DNA from: Agrobacterium salinitolerans
GTDB lineage: Bacteria; Pseudomonadota; Alphaproteobacteria; Rhizobiales; Rhizobiaceae
Assembly: GCF_002008225.1 (NCBI RefSeq)
Contig: NZ_MRDH01000005.1
Location: 124,001-188,000, forward strand
Direction of reading: 5' to 3'
Length of the DNA: 64,000 bases
The position numbers and the translations under genes were made by a program. A model generated the notes under the pieces. It was not told the DNA's origin. It did not search any database and saw only the letters and a program-made list of their open reading frames with translations. Shown here piece after piece: positions 25,927 through 34,855 of this stretch (position 1 is the stretch's first letter; each line of letters opens with the position of its first letter).

Positions 25927-26220
25927 ATGAGATCCCTTGAACGGCTTGGCTATCGGATCGACCTGCATCAATTAGGAATGGCGATCCTATTTCTGGCGCT
26001 CGCATTCGTCGCCGCTCGACTGACTTTCCGAGATAGCCTGACCTTGGGCTACGCGATGGTTATCCCATGCTACATCTTCCTATCCGTCATCACTGAAGGT
26101 GCTCGGTTGAGGAGAACCAGTTTTTGGGGCATTCGCGGCTGGGCGGAAACGGCCTTCGCGCTCGCTTGCTCCGCGGGCGTTGGATATCTCGGCTTCAGCC
26201 TATGGTCGATCGGGTACTGA
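25927..26220 (+). CDS. Small inner-membrane protein
   Basis: A 97-residue protein with three hydrophobic segments (residues about 16-33, 40-57 and 74-95) and few charged residues. The start follows GAGAGGAGAATACCT. I recognise no family. It precedes the DUF1173-like gene by 9 bases, so the two are one operon behind the palindromic operator at 25877. Confidence 0.7.
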   Translation: MRSLERLGYRIDLHQLGMAILFLALAFVAARLTFRDSLTLGYAMVIPCYIFLSVITEGARLRRTSFWGIRGWAETAFALACSAGVGYLGFSLWSIGY

Positions 26221-26229
26221 TAGCGATCG

Positions 26230-27576
26230 ATGCGTATCGTCGTCCGCAACAGCCCGATCCATGCCTTGATGGAACTAAGCGACAGCGAGGCTATCGCGTT
26301 GCGTGCCTGGTACGGCAACGCGGCCTCGAGCGCCGATGAGGCAATTGCGCTTTCAGTTATTCGACACGTCAAGGTGATGAATGGCTGGATCGAATGTGAC
26401 TGCCTGAAGGCACAGCATCAGCCGTTGCTTGCCCCAATCCAACAGGAACGCACCTTCACGCTGCGGCGACTGACGCCGAAGGATAATACCTCGGGTCGGC
26501 ATGAAGTGCGGCCGAACCACGCCCTCTCCTGTCCGTTTCACGTCGACAAAGACGCCAGCCCCGCTCTCATTGACCGCGGCTTTCATCTCCGCCCTCTGCC
26601 GAGATCCGCGCGTGCATACATTGACGCACTTCCCGCCATTCCCGACCGCCTGGCCGATGTCTCAGGTCATGAACCCTCCAGATCGAGCGAACGAAATGAC
26701 CGGCCCTCCAGACTGGGTGGCGTGCTGTGGCGGATGCTTGATAGGGCGGGTACGAACGTGATCCCGCCGCTGCAGGATGAAGTTGATTTCACGCTTGCCA
26801 ATCAGTTGTCGCGGCTGCGTTCCGCCGCGCGTGAACTAAGAGTGCTCAGGACCTGGACGCTGAACGCGCTTTTATCGACTTGGGGTCCTGACTATTGGAA
26901 CCCAGAGAGCCGCTGGCAGCAGCTGCTCGCGGCCTCACGCGGCGACTGGCCGGAGGGCCTTCGCCGTACCGGTTTCATGCTGTTGTTTTCAACCAGCGTT
27001 TCCACGCAAGCCATCATGCCGGCATCCACCTCGCGGACAATCGATATCCTCTCCAAGGTGCGCCAGCCGCTTCGGGGCGACCCGGCAAGCCGAGGACCGT
27101 TCCTGACGCTGCTGAACGTGGATTTTCAGGAAGACGATGAAGGACCGGTTCGGGCTGTGCAGGCCTACGCTCAACCTGTCTACAACGGCGATACTCTCTT
27201 CCCCATCGAGTCCGGATTTGAGCGTGACGTTTCCCATCTGCTGTTTTGGCTTCAGCAATCGCTCTTCTATCCCGCGCCAGAACTGCGGATCACCATTATC
27301 AAGCCCCTCTTCGCCATGGAAACGCCCATCGGCCCGTGCAGGCCTGACTTCGTCTTGGAAATTGCGAATAGAGATCAGCCACCGCGTAGACTGCTCGTCG
27401 AGGCCCTCGGGATGGAGACCGAGGAATATCGTGACGCCAAGGAAAAAACGATCCCGCGAATGAAACATCTGGGGCCGATCTTTGCTATTTTTCCGGAAGA
27501 TCTTACCGAAAAGAATTCCGAACAGACCGGGCGCCGGCTGCAGGCGTGGGTCGTCGAGAAAATAAGCGATCGCTGA
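26230..27576 (+). CDS. DUF1173-like protein with nuclease-like C-terminus
   Basis: A 448-residue cytoplasmic protein. The N-terminal third carries cysteine and histidine elements (ECDCLKAQHQPLL, RPNHALSCPFHVDKD) and the RLTPKDN-RHEVRPNHA-CPF layout I associate with DUF1173 proteins of proteobacterial plasmids and integrative elements. The C-terminus has RPDFVLEIANRD...RRLLVEALGM, reminiscent of the D...E-x-K core of PD-(D/E)XK nucleases but with Ala in place of the final Lys. DNA binding or cleavage is plausible but unproven. Family call from memory. Confidence 0.6.
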   Translation: MRIVVRNSPIHALMELSDSEAIALRAWYGNAASSADEAIALSVIRHVKVMNGWIECDCLKAQHQPLLAPIQQERTFTLRRLTPKDNTSGRHEVRPNHALSCPFHVDKDASPALIDRGFHLRPLPRSARAYIDALPAIPDRLADVSGHEPSRSSERNDRPSRLGGVLWRMLDRAGTNVIPPLQDEVDFTLANQLSRLRSAARELRVLRTWTLNALLSTWGPDYWNPESRWQQLLAASRGDWPEGLRRTGFMLLFSTSVSTQAIMPASTSRTIDILSKVRQPLRGDPASRGPFLTLLNVDFQEDDEGPVRAVQAYAQPVYNGDTLFPIESGFERDVSHLLFWLQQSLFYPAPELRITIIKPLFAMETPIGPCRPDFVLEIANRDQPPRRLLVEALGMETEEYRDAKEKTIPRMKHLGPIFAIFPEDLTEKNSEQTGRRLQAWVVEKISDR

Positions 27577-27649
27577 GGCTGTGGCGGAACAGATGAACGA
27601 CGATCGGCGTAAGGAAATAAGTGCGCGGTCACGTTCTCCACGCCTTTAG

Positions 27650-27976
27650 CTATAGCCGTGGCGAGCCGCCATTAATCTCGGATTCGGCTGCCTCGAGCAG
27701 AGCGCTCTGAACACGAGACCCGATTTCCGGCGGGCAGTTGCCGAACATGGTGCATACAAGCTCGCACGCGAGTTCGGCGATCGTCGGCGTGAGCAGAGTT
27801 GGAACATTTGCATCGGCTCCCTGGCGTTCGAGTTCGGCTTCGATGGCGCGCTTTTCCACTGCCCGCTCCTTGACCATCAACCAGAGACCCGCGTTAGCCT
27901 TGGCTGCAGCAACAATTCGTCGGATACTCTCATCTTTCAAAAGACCCCGATTCTCGAGGTATCGGATTTCGCCCAT
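27650..27976 (-). CDS. Hypothetical protein after the coupling-protein gene
   Basis: A 108-residue, probably helical cytoplasmic protein without membrane segments or signal peptide. The start is supported by AAGGAGGAACATACC. The sequence has a central conserved-looking TLLTPTIAELACELVCTMFGNCPPEIG. It lies 95 bases after the virD4-like gene on the same strand and is probably the last gene of the long virB operon. No family recognised. Confidence 0.6.
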   Translation of the reverse strand: MGEIRYLENRGLLKDESIRRIVAAAKANAGLWLMVKERAVEKRAIEAELERQGADANVPTLLTPTIAELACELVCTMFGNCPPEIGSRVQSALLEAAESEINGGSPRL

Positions 27977-28071
27977 GGTATGTTCCTCCTTCAGTCAATC
28001 CCAAATGACAAAGGTCAATGCCGCATCTCGATCGCAAACCTGTACGCTGCCCTTCGGCGCGTCCTTTCCGC

Positions 28072-30873
28072 TTACGAAAACCTGTCTTCGAAGTCGTCGT
28101 GTTCCTGTCCTTCTTCACTCAGCGGATCGCGAGCGCGATCGGCAAATTCGCGCAGAAATGCTTTCGAGCTATCTTCCGTCAGGCGCTCGGAGAGGGTTCC
28201 GATCAGGAGCTCGACATCCGCATTCAGCTCCATCGGGTCGAACGAGCCCACGTCCCCCTGCTCAAAAATTGCATCATTCAGGGCCTTAATGTCCGTCCCG
28301 AAGGCGCCACGAACCTCCTGCCGTCGCAGGATGCCTGAGGTGGGGGGATTTCCAGCTTCGTTCTGACTACCCGAAGGTCGTTGCACTCGACTGCCTGGTC
28401 CTCGTGGCGAGCCCGGATAGCGACTGCGATCCAACTTCGCCTGATCTATCCCAATTTCGAAGTCATCAACTTGGATGGGGGCGGACGCCCTTCCTGCCCC
28501 GCCGTCGCCTCCGTGTCCGCCCGGTGCCGCGATTTTCTTGTCCCGCACCTGGGTACGCTCGTCGTCTCGAAGTTCTTCCTCCGTCCGTCCGGCTTCGCGC
28601 GTTTCGTCGAGATCCAGACGCTGACGAAGTTCATCGAGCGAAGAAATATAGACGTGTCGGACGCCCTCCTTGACGATGAAGCGAACATTCTGTGGCTGCT
28701 GCGGTCTGTTGACGGCACCAAAGTCAACCACTCGACCCGCCGGCAATTTATCGTCGGTTGTCTGGGATAGAGCGACTTCAGGCGGCGAGGCATCGCGTTT
28801 AAAGGCTTCGGTGTCGGCGGTCGTCCATTCGACCGGCTGTATGCACGGTCTGGTCATCGGCTTGAACTTCCGCACCTTCGAAAACATCCGCTCGCCCCCG
28901 GAATCGAGTTTCATGATGCGCATGAGCGGCATGCCCGTAACCTGGAGAATCGCCTCCTCCGGCTTCATCATCATCAGCGTATTGACGGGAAGCAGGTCTA
29001 CAGACACCGGCACCTTCGAGATCGATCGTTGCCTGCGACCATGGCGGTGTGAGTAAGAGGATTGCTCGACCCACTCGGTCGTCCTGCCGGCTGCGCCAGA
29101 AACGGCGGCCGCGTCCTCCTGGTTCTGGAAGTTCATGAACAACTTGATTGTCGCTGCGCCCATCAGGATCTTCTGCCCGGACCGCTGATACAGTCGTTCG
29201 AGCTGCGCGCCATCCTGCAGGATAAAGACGAAGCGAACGCCGTTCTTGCGGATCAATGGTGCAAGCGTCAGGACGGTGTCTATGCGCCCGCCATTGCCGA
29301 ACTCGTCGAGCATCATCAGCACCTCGTGCTCGCCGTTGCGCAAAGGCCCCATCTGCACGAGCTTGTCGGCCATCTGCTGGATAAACATCGAAATCAGCCG
29401 CTCGTAGATCTGCATCGCATTCCAGTCGGCCTGGACGAAAATCACCACTTTCCGCTTTCTGATGGTGTCGATCGGGATCGTGGTGATGGAGGTCAGGGCT
29501 TCGACGAGGGGATTCTGCAGAAAATTGAGCTTGGCAACGATCTCCGCTGCAATCCCCTCGCCCAGCTTTTCATGTCGACCAGCGAATTTGGTCAGTTGCA
29601 TGCGGGTCTGATCGGAAAGAACGGGCTCATAATTCTCCAGAAGCTGGATGATCGCCTTACGTTCATCCGACATCGAATTGAGGATGCGGTAGAGCTCGCT
29701 CAGCGACTTGCGGGTATCGGGGCATTCGAGTACGAAGCCCAGCATGGCTGTCAGCAGGATCCTGGCGCTCTCTTCCCAGAAATCCGATGAATCAGAGCGC
29801 AGACGCTCGGGCAACAGCATCTGGGTGAGCTTCTGCAGGTCGGTGATCCGCTGGTTCGGGTCGGCGCTGATGAGGTCGAGTGGGTTATAGCCGTCCGTAA
29901 ATTTGGAGCCTGGCGCCAGTAGAAAAATCTCGTAGCCCTGACCCCTCAGATAACCCGAAGTCTCCTCGAATAGCTCACCGCTCATGTCGAGGACCATCTG
30001 CGATCCCTTGAAACTCATCATCGTCGGAATGACGAAGCCGCGCGACTTGCCCTGTCCCGGGGAGCCGATGACCATCACATGCTGGTCGCCGTCATTGCGC
30101 AGAAGAAGACCTTGCTTAAGGCCGAGTACAATACCGTGCTTATCACGCAACCGAAAATCAGCGGCATCTTTCAGGGTTGCCAGTCGTGCCTTTCCCATGA
30201 TCATGCGCTGGCGCTTCTGGATTGCTGCCCCGATCGGAAACCCAACCGCGACTCCAGCGGCCGCCAGACCGGAGAGCGCGGCGAACACAGTCTGCCGTGG
30301 GGGCCGCTGGAACGTCCCGGCCGCGTCGGTGGCTCCAAAGGGTGCCTGATACATCGCCGCAAGGTGAGCGCCATAATAGTCCGCTACTACGGTTAAGCCA
30401 CCGGCTTTACTCGCGACGAGATAAAAGGCCATGCCGTAGACAATGACAGCGGCATAGGCGGCAGCAAATATCAGTGCCGTATGCGCGACAAGGGTGAACA
30501 TCGACCTGACATGCAGGAGATAGAGGATTTTGCGTGATAACGCCCTGCCCGCTTTCAGCATCCAGAGACTCAGCACGAAAAAGAGAAACGGCGAAGCGAG
30601 AACGAACGCCAGGATCGAGAGCCCGATGGTGTTCCGCGTGCGAATGATCGACCATGTGTAGGCAATGCCATCTGAAACGGGTGCCTGCCCGACATAATCG
30701 TAATAGGAGGCCGACCCGAAAGATGTGACGTAGCCCTCGTAGATCAGGGTGAAGAACATCAACCATATCGCCACGGCGCCGAGAACGGCGACTGGGAAGG
30801 TGAAGGCCGAGGCCTCCTGGAGCTTCGTCCATTTGGGGCGCTCAGCCTCTGCGTCCGTGGATACGCTTGCCAT
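28072..30873 (-). CDS. virD4: Type IV coupling protein, VirD4/TraG family
   Basis: A 933-residue inner-membrane ATPase that recruits relaxase-bound DNA to the channel. I start at the ATG at 30873 (MASVSTDAEAERPKW), 32 bases inside the end of virB11; the longer frame is less likely. Several N-terminal helices (about residues 20-220) precede the ATPase domain with Walker A VIGSPGQGKSRGF and Walker B VLMMLDEFGNGGRID. Typical TraG-family members have about 600-700 residues; here a C-terminal extension of about 250 polar, charged residues follows the conserved core and may bind substrates. Its place right after virB11 is as expected for a dedicated coupling protein. Confidence 0.93.
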   Translation of the reverse strand: MASVSTDAEAERPKWTKLQEASAFTFPVAVLGAVAIWLMFFTLIYEGYVTSFGSASYYDYVGQAPVSDGIAYTWSIIRTRNTIGLSILAFVLASPFLFFVLSLWMLKAGRALSRKILYLLHVRSMFTLVAHTALIFAAAYAAVIVYGMAFYLVASKAGGLTVVADYYGAHLAAMYQAPFGATDAAGTFQRPPRQTVFAALSGLAAAGVAVGFPIGAAIQKRQRMIMGKARLATLKDAADFRLRDKHGIVLGLKQGLLLRNDGDQHVMVIGSPGQGKSRGFVIPTMMSFKGSQMVLDMSGELFEETSGYLRGQGYEIFLLAPGSKFTDGYNPLDLISADPNQRITDLQKLTQMLLPERLRSDSSDFWEESARILLTAMLGFVLECPDTRKSLSELYRILNSMSDERKAIIQLLENYEPVLSDQTRMQLTKFAGRHEKLGEGIAAEIVAKLNFLQNPLVEALTSITTIPIDTIRKRKVVIFVQADWNAMQIYERLISMFIQQMADKLVQMGPLRNGEHEVLMMLDEFGNGGRIDTVLTLAPLIRKNGVRFVFILQDGAQLERLYQRSGQKILMGAATIKLFMNFQNQEDAAAVSGAAGRTTEWVEQSSYSHRHGRRQRSISKVPVSVDLLPVNTLMMMKPEEAILQVTGMPLMRIMKLDSGGERMFSKVRKFKPMTRPCIQPVEWTTADTEAFKRDASPPEVALSQTTDDKLPAGRVVDFGAVNRPQQPQNVRFIVKEGVRHVYISSLDELRQRLDLDETREAGRTEEELRDDERTQVRDKKIAAPGGHGGDGGAGRASAPIQVDDFEIGIDQAKLDRSRYPGSPRGPGSRVQRPSGSQNEAGNPPTSGILRRQEVRGAFGTDIKALNDAIFEQGDVGSFDPMELNADVELLIGTLSERLTEDSSKAFLREFADRARDPLSEEGQEHDDFEDRFS

Positions 30874-31891
30874 CTTCGTCCACCTCGTCGGCAAAATAGA
30901 TCTCGCTGACACCGCGGCCGCCGGCAGCATCGCTCTTTTTCAATTGGACCACGATCGGGATGATCGAGCGCATGTAGCGGATGATATCGTCGCGCTCCAT
31001 GCGGACATTGCTGTTCAGCACCAGCGTCGATAGCCGGTTAAAGGCGTGATGCGGCGAGTTTGCGTGAATGGTCGACATCGATCCCGGGTGCCCGGTGTTG
31101 ATCGCATTCAGGAAGTCGAATGCCTCGTCGCCTCGAAGCTCACCCATGAAGATCCGGTCTGGCCTCAAACGAAGCGCGGAGGCCAGAAGGTCGGTCATCG
31201 TTACCCGCGCCTCGCCCTGGGCGCCCTTCGAGACCAGTAGCGAGACGACGTTTTCCTGGCGCGGTTCGAGCTCGGCCGTGTCCTGCATGAGGATGAAACG
31301 CTCATGGTTGGGAATGGCCGTCAGCATCGTATTGAGGAAGGTCGTCTTGCCGGTGGACGTACCGCCCGAAATCAGCATACTGCGATGGTTGATCGCAGCA
31401 AGCTCCAGAAACGCCCGTGCCTGTCCCGTCCGCAGCAGGCGCGACAGCTCAATATCGACGTCATCGATATAGTCGTCACCTGTGACCTTGGTGAAGCGGA
31501 AGGCGCCTGCTTTCTCATAGTCGTCGAGATCGAAGCGTCGGATGAATTGCTTGCGGATCGAAAATGCATGTCCGGTGGCGGAGGTCGGGTTGAGCACGAA
31601 CTGGACGCGCTCGCCGTTGGTGAGTGTCGCCGACAGCAGCGGATTCTCGGCATTGATGGTCTGCTTCGTGAACGAGGCCGCGCGCGATGCCATGTGGCGG
31701 ATCGCCTCCTGATCGAGGCCCTCGACCTCTCGCCTGATCATGCTGAGCCGGCCGATCCGCTCGAGCCAGATCTCATTGCTGCGCTGACAGGAAATCTCGA
31801 CCACGGCGGGATCGTCGAGAAACTGCCTAATGGGGTCTAGCGCCTCGGAGAGAAAGTGCTGTTCGGCTGAGATCGATGGATGCGCGTTCAT
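30842..31891 (-). CDS. virB11: VirB11-family traffic ATPase
   Basis: A 349-residue hexameric ATPase at the cytoplasmic base of the type IV channel. Walker A is GGTSTGKTTFLN, the Asp box is QDTAELEP, and Walker B-like and His box elements are FMGELRGDEAFDFLNAINTGHPGSMSTIHANS. The ATG overlaps the virB10 stop by 4 bases. The 3' end overlaps the coupling-protein gene, consistent with coupled translation. Length and motifs match the family, so it should power pilus assembly and DNA transfer. Confidence 0.96.
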   Translation of the reverse strand: MNAHPSISAEQHFLSEALDPIRQFLDDPAVVEISCQRSNEIWLERIGRLSMIRREVEGLDQEAIRHMASRAASFTKQTINAENPLLSATLTNGERVQFVLNPTSATGHAFSIRKQFIRRFDLDDYEKAGAFRFTKVTGDDYIDDVDIELSRLLRTGQARAFLELAAINHRSMLISGGTSTGKTTFLNTMLTAIPNHERFILMQDTAELEPRQENVVSLLVSKGAQGEARVTMTDLLASALRLRPDRIFMGELRGDEAFDFLNAINTGHPGSMSTIHANSPHHAFNRLSTLVLNSNVRMERDDIIRYMRSIIPIVVQLKKSDAAGGRGVSEIYFADEVDEDGKRIHGRRG

Positions 31892-33225
31892 TTCCCAGCC
31901 CTCTTTCTGCGCAAACGATCGAACTCTTCGCGCACCGGGTCCGGATAGAGATCCGAGAAATCAAGGTCCCGGGTGACGAAGACGGTGATGTCGGAGCCTT
32001 GGGCGATATGGATCGTGGGCCGGATGTTGCGCGTGTCCTGGAAAGCTTCGGTTGCAAGTTGTTGAATGCCCGATGCGATCGTCTCTGCGGCGATCTCGCG
32101 CGCCCGATCCTGTGAGGTCGTTCCATTGTCCTGCGGAATGCTGGACACGGTTCCGTCTGTATTGACGATCGTGATATTTCGATCCTGTTTCTGACCAAGC
32201 TGGGCAATATATTGCGTGACCCCGCCGATCATCGTCATCAGCGCCGGCGGACCAAACCGTTCCCAATATTTCCGGTCGACGACCCCTGTCATGCCGGAGC
32301 GGCCGAGACGATCCGTGCCATAAGAGCCGAGTTGGACCGAAACGCCGTCGCCTCGGATCATCCGCGTCCAAACGATGAACAGGCGCTCCTGCCCGCGTTC
32401 GACACCGGATTTATAATCGCCGATCAGCGAGGAGCCGGCCGGGATCAGGATGCGCCGGCCGTCGAAGGAGTAGACATCCTGGCGGACAATCGCTTTCACC
32501 ATGCCGGCGAGGTCGGAATTGATCGCCGTCTCCAATGTGCCGCGGATAATCGTCCCCTGTGGAATCCAGGCATCGATACGGCGGTTCTCGGCGGCAACCG
32601 ACACCTGAACCCCCTGCCCTCCCATGGCCTTCAGGAAGGCGCGATCACCATCGACAGCGCCAGCTGCATCCGAGGGCGCGCCGACGGGCGTGGCCGTCGA
32701 GCCGTTCGCGCCGAACAAGCCGGCTCCAGTGGCGTCTGACGAAGCGGCTGCGGCACCGCCTCCGCGTTCCGATTGATCGAAGACGACAGCTGTTGAGCGC
32801 ACACGCTCAAGCAGTTTTGCCTGCCGGGCAAGCTCGATGCATTTAGGATCGTCCGGATTCTTCCCCCTTGAGCAATCGACATCGACCGGCGGCGCGACCT
32901 GGGCTGGGGCCGGAATGACGGGTGCCGGTGGCGGGGGTGGCGGTGGGGGTGGCGCCTCCGGCACCTGCACCGTCGGCAAAGGCGGCGGCGCCGGCGGGCT
33001 GAAGCCCTCGTTTCTAGGCGCCTGGATCGGGCGGAACTCTTCATGTGGCGTATTGTCGATCGCCGGTTCCCGCTCGCCGCCGGAAAGAAGGAAATAGAGG
33101 ACGACACCAACACCAGCGACCGCCGCCGCCACGGCGATCGGTCGCATCAACCCAACCCCGGAGCGCCTCACCTGACCTCCGATGGCGGTGTCATTGTCTA
33201 TCGAATGATAGTTCGGATCAGACAT
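31888..33225 (-). CDS. virB10: VirB10-family channel scaffold protein
   Basis: A 445-residue protein spanning the envelope. One inner-membrane helix (residues about 28-46, IAVAAAVAGVGVVLYFLL) is followed by a proline-rich stretch (PPPPPPPPPAPVIPAP, residues about 90-110) that bridges the periplasm. The C-terminal TrbI-like barrel contains QVSVAAENRRIDAWIPQGTIIRGTLETAI, RILIPAGSSLIGDYKSG and LIGGVTQYIAQLG near the outer-membrane antenna. Senses ATP use by VirB11/VirD4 in known systems. Gene overlaps virB11 by 4 bases. Confidence 0.96.
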   Translation of the reverse strand: MSDPNYHSIDNDTAIGGQVRRSGVGLMRPIAVAAAVAGVGVVLYFLLSGGEREPAIDNTPHEEFRPIQAPRNEGFSPPAPPPLPTVQVPEAPPPPPPPPPAPVIPAPAQVAPPVDVDCSRGKNPDDPKCIELARQAKLLERVRSTAVVFDQSERGGGAAAASSDATGAGLFGANGSTATPVGAPSDAAGAVDGDRAFLKAMGGQGVQVSVAAENRRIDAWIPQGTIIRGTLETAINSDLAGMVKAIVRQDVYSFDGRRILIPAGSSLIGDYKSGVERGQERLFIVWTRMIRGDGVSVQLGSYGTDRLGRSGMTGVVDRKYWERFGPPALMTMIGGVTQYIAQLGQKQDRNITIVNTDGTVSSIPQDNGTTSQDRAREIAAETIASGIQQLATEAFQDTRNIRPTIHIAQGSDITVFVTRDLDFSDLYPDPVREEFDRLRRKRAGK

Positions 33226-33234
33226 CGTGCCTCC

Positions 33235-34068
33235 CTATCGTGATTTTGATGGTAAGCTTGAGCCAGCCGAGCCCAGGCGCTTCGGCGCCACGGCACCCTC
33301 GATGGGCGCCGGCACGTCGGCTGGAGCAGTCCTGAGATTAAACAGGCAGGTCTCGCTCTCGGTACCGTAACGAAGCGTCCACTGCCGCGAGACCGTGTCG
33401 ATGACGATATAGTCGGCCTCACGGCGATAATTGACGAGGCTCTCGCGCCGTTTGTTATCGACAATGAAGATCGCCGGCACATCCCCGGTGAATTTCATGA
33501 AGGTCTTCAGACCGTCATCGAACACCCACAAGGGCTTGGCGGTATCGCTGCCCTTGAAGCCATAGTCGTAATTGACCTTGTCGCGGCGGATGTTCTTGAT
33601 GTTGGGATTGCGTTCTGCGTCCTGCGCCTGCTTCCACAGTTCGGCCGTGCCCTTCAACCCGGCATCCTCCGGATAAATGAACCGCAGCTTGAAGGTCTGG
33701 TTCTGGATGGACCTGCTGTCATTGACCTCAAGGTCGAACGAGTAGGTTCGTTTCGTTGTCACCACCGACAGGTTTGTCGGCGCATCCTTCTCCATCGGCT
33801 TGAGGGTGAGTGAGCGCCGGTCAGCCGATGTCAGGATCTGCCAGGAAACCGTGTCACCTGCGACCACCTGTGTAACCTCCTCGTCCGCACCGAAGAGAAT
33901 GGTCGTTACCATCCCGTAAGTCCCGGTGACGACGAAGACCTGTTCGGCCGAATAGGGCAAGGTCCGCACGCGCGGATCGAGCCTGCCAGGCCGGGCAATC
34001 AATTCCGCATGAACCGAAGAGGCCGTCAGCAACAGTGACAGCATTATTCCGACCCCGACCCGCCTCAT
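33235..34068 (-). CDS. virB9: VirB9-family outer-membrane complex protein
   Basis: A 277-residue periplasmic protein with a signal peptide (MRRVGVGIMLSLLLTASSVHA). The N-terminal domain (RVRTLPYSAEQVFVVTGTYGMVTTILFG) and the C-terminal TrbG/CagX domain (YDYGFKGSDTAKPLWVFDDGLKTFMKF, then FIVDNKRRESLVNYRREADYIVID) are typical. It builds the outer-membrane ring with VirB10 and a small lipoprotein. Overlaps virB8 by 4 bases and precedes virB10 by 9. Confidence 0.96.
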   Translation of the reverse strand: MRRVGVGIMLSLLLTASSVHAELIARPGRLDPRVRTLPYSAEQVFVVTGTYGMVTTILFGADEEVTQVVAGDTVSWQILTSADRRSLTLKPMEKDAPTNLSVVTTKRTYSFDLEVNDSRSIQNQTFKLRFIYPEDAGLKGTAELWKQAQDAERNPNIKNIRRDKVNYDYGFKGSDTAKPLWVFDDGLKTFMKFTGDVPAIFIVDNKRRESLVNYRREADYIVIDTVSRQWTLRYGTESETCLFNLRTAPADVPAPIEGAVAPKRLGSAGSSLPSKSR

Positions 34069-34799
34069 GGTGTGAGCCCCGACGGCATCGTCTCCGGAAC
34101 CTTGACGTACTCGGTGACGACAAAGCCGAGGGGGTTATAGAGCCGGACCCTGTTACTCGCGGGCAGATTGATCTGGCGGTAGCGGATCGTCGCCGACCAG
34201 CGATTGACGACGTCGCCGCCGCGGCGCCGTTCCCGGGTTTCGAAGCGCACCGACATCGTGGTCGCATTGAGCGGATTGACGGACAGAATTTCGGGTCGGA
34301 TCTCGCCCGTTGCTCCCATGGTCTTGACCGGACCTCTCGGATTGGAAGGGTTCATCCATTCCGAATAGTCCTTGAAGGCCGGCGAATCCGGGTCCGACCA
34401 AAGGGCGATCATATCGAAGTTTTCCGAGAGATAACGAGGGTCGTAGGTCTCACGGCGAATGACGTAGTTACCGACAAAGGAGGCGCGAACGGCCTGGATT
34501 TCCGATACGTTCGACCGGTCCTTATCGAGTGTGGTCACCGTCTCCATGTAACCGCTGTTCTTGTCGACGATGAGCGGCACGACCTCGGTGCGCACCAGTG
34601 GAAAGAGCTGCGCGACGGAAAAGGACAGAACGCCGGCGACGACCCAGCCCGCAACTGCAAAGACCAACAGGATGAGGCCGATCAGCGTCCGTAGTGACCG
34701 GTTTTTCTCGCCCCAAGAGAGGTGCTGATCGTAGATCTCTTGGGGTCCCGGCGCACGATCGGCCGGCGCAGCTTTCAATTGCCTTTTGAACAATGCCAA
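34065..34799 (-). CDS. virB8: VirB8-family inner-membrane assembly protein
   Basis: A 244-residue protein with a short cytoplasmic N-terminus, a membrane helix at about residues 40-62 (IGLILLVFAVAGWVVAGVLSF) and a periplasmic NTF2-like domain (RASFVGNYVIRRETYDP, WMNPSNPRGPVKTMG). VirB8 nucleates assembly of the channel. It follows virB6 after a 56-base gap on the same strand. Confidence 0.95.
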   Translation of the reverse strand: MALFKRQLKAAPADRAPGPQEIYDQHLSWGEKNRSLRTLIGLILLVFAVAGWVVAGVLSFSVAQLFPLVRTEVVPLIVDKNSGYMETVTTLDKDRSNVSEIQAVRASFVGNYVIRRETYDPRYLSENFDMIALWSDPDSPAFKDYSEWMNPSNPRGPVKTMGATGEIRPEILSVNPLNATTMSVRFETRERRRGGDVVNRWSATIRYRQINLPASNRVRLYNPLGFVVTEYVKVPETMPSGLTP

Positions 34800-34855
34800 G
34801 TTTCAAACCTCGAAGTCGCAATGAGTAAAATCGCTGATCCTTGCCGCAATCCGCG

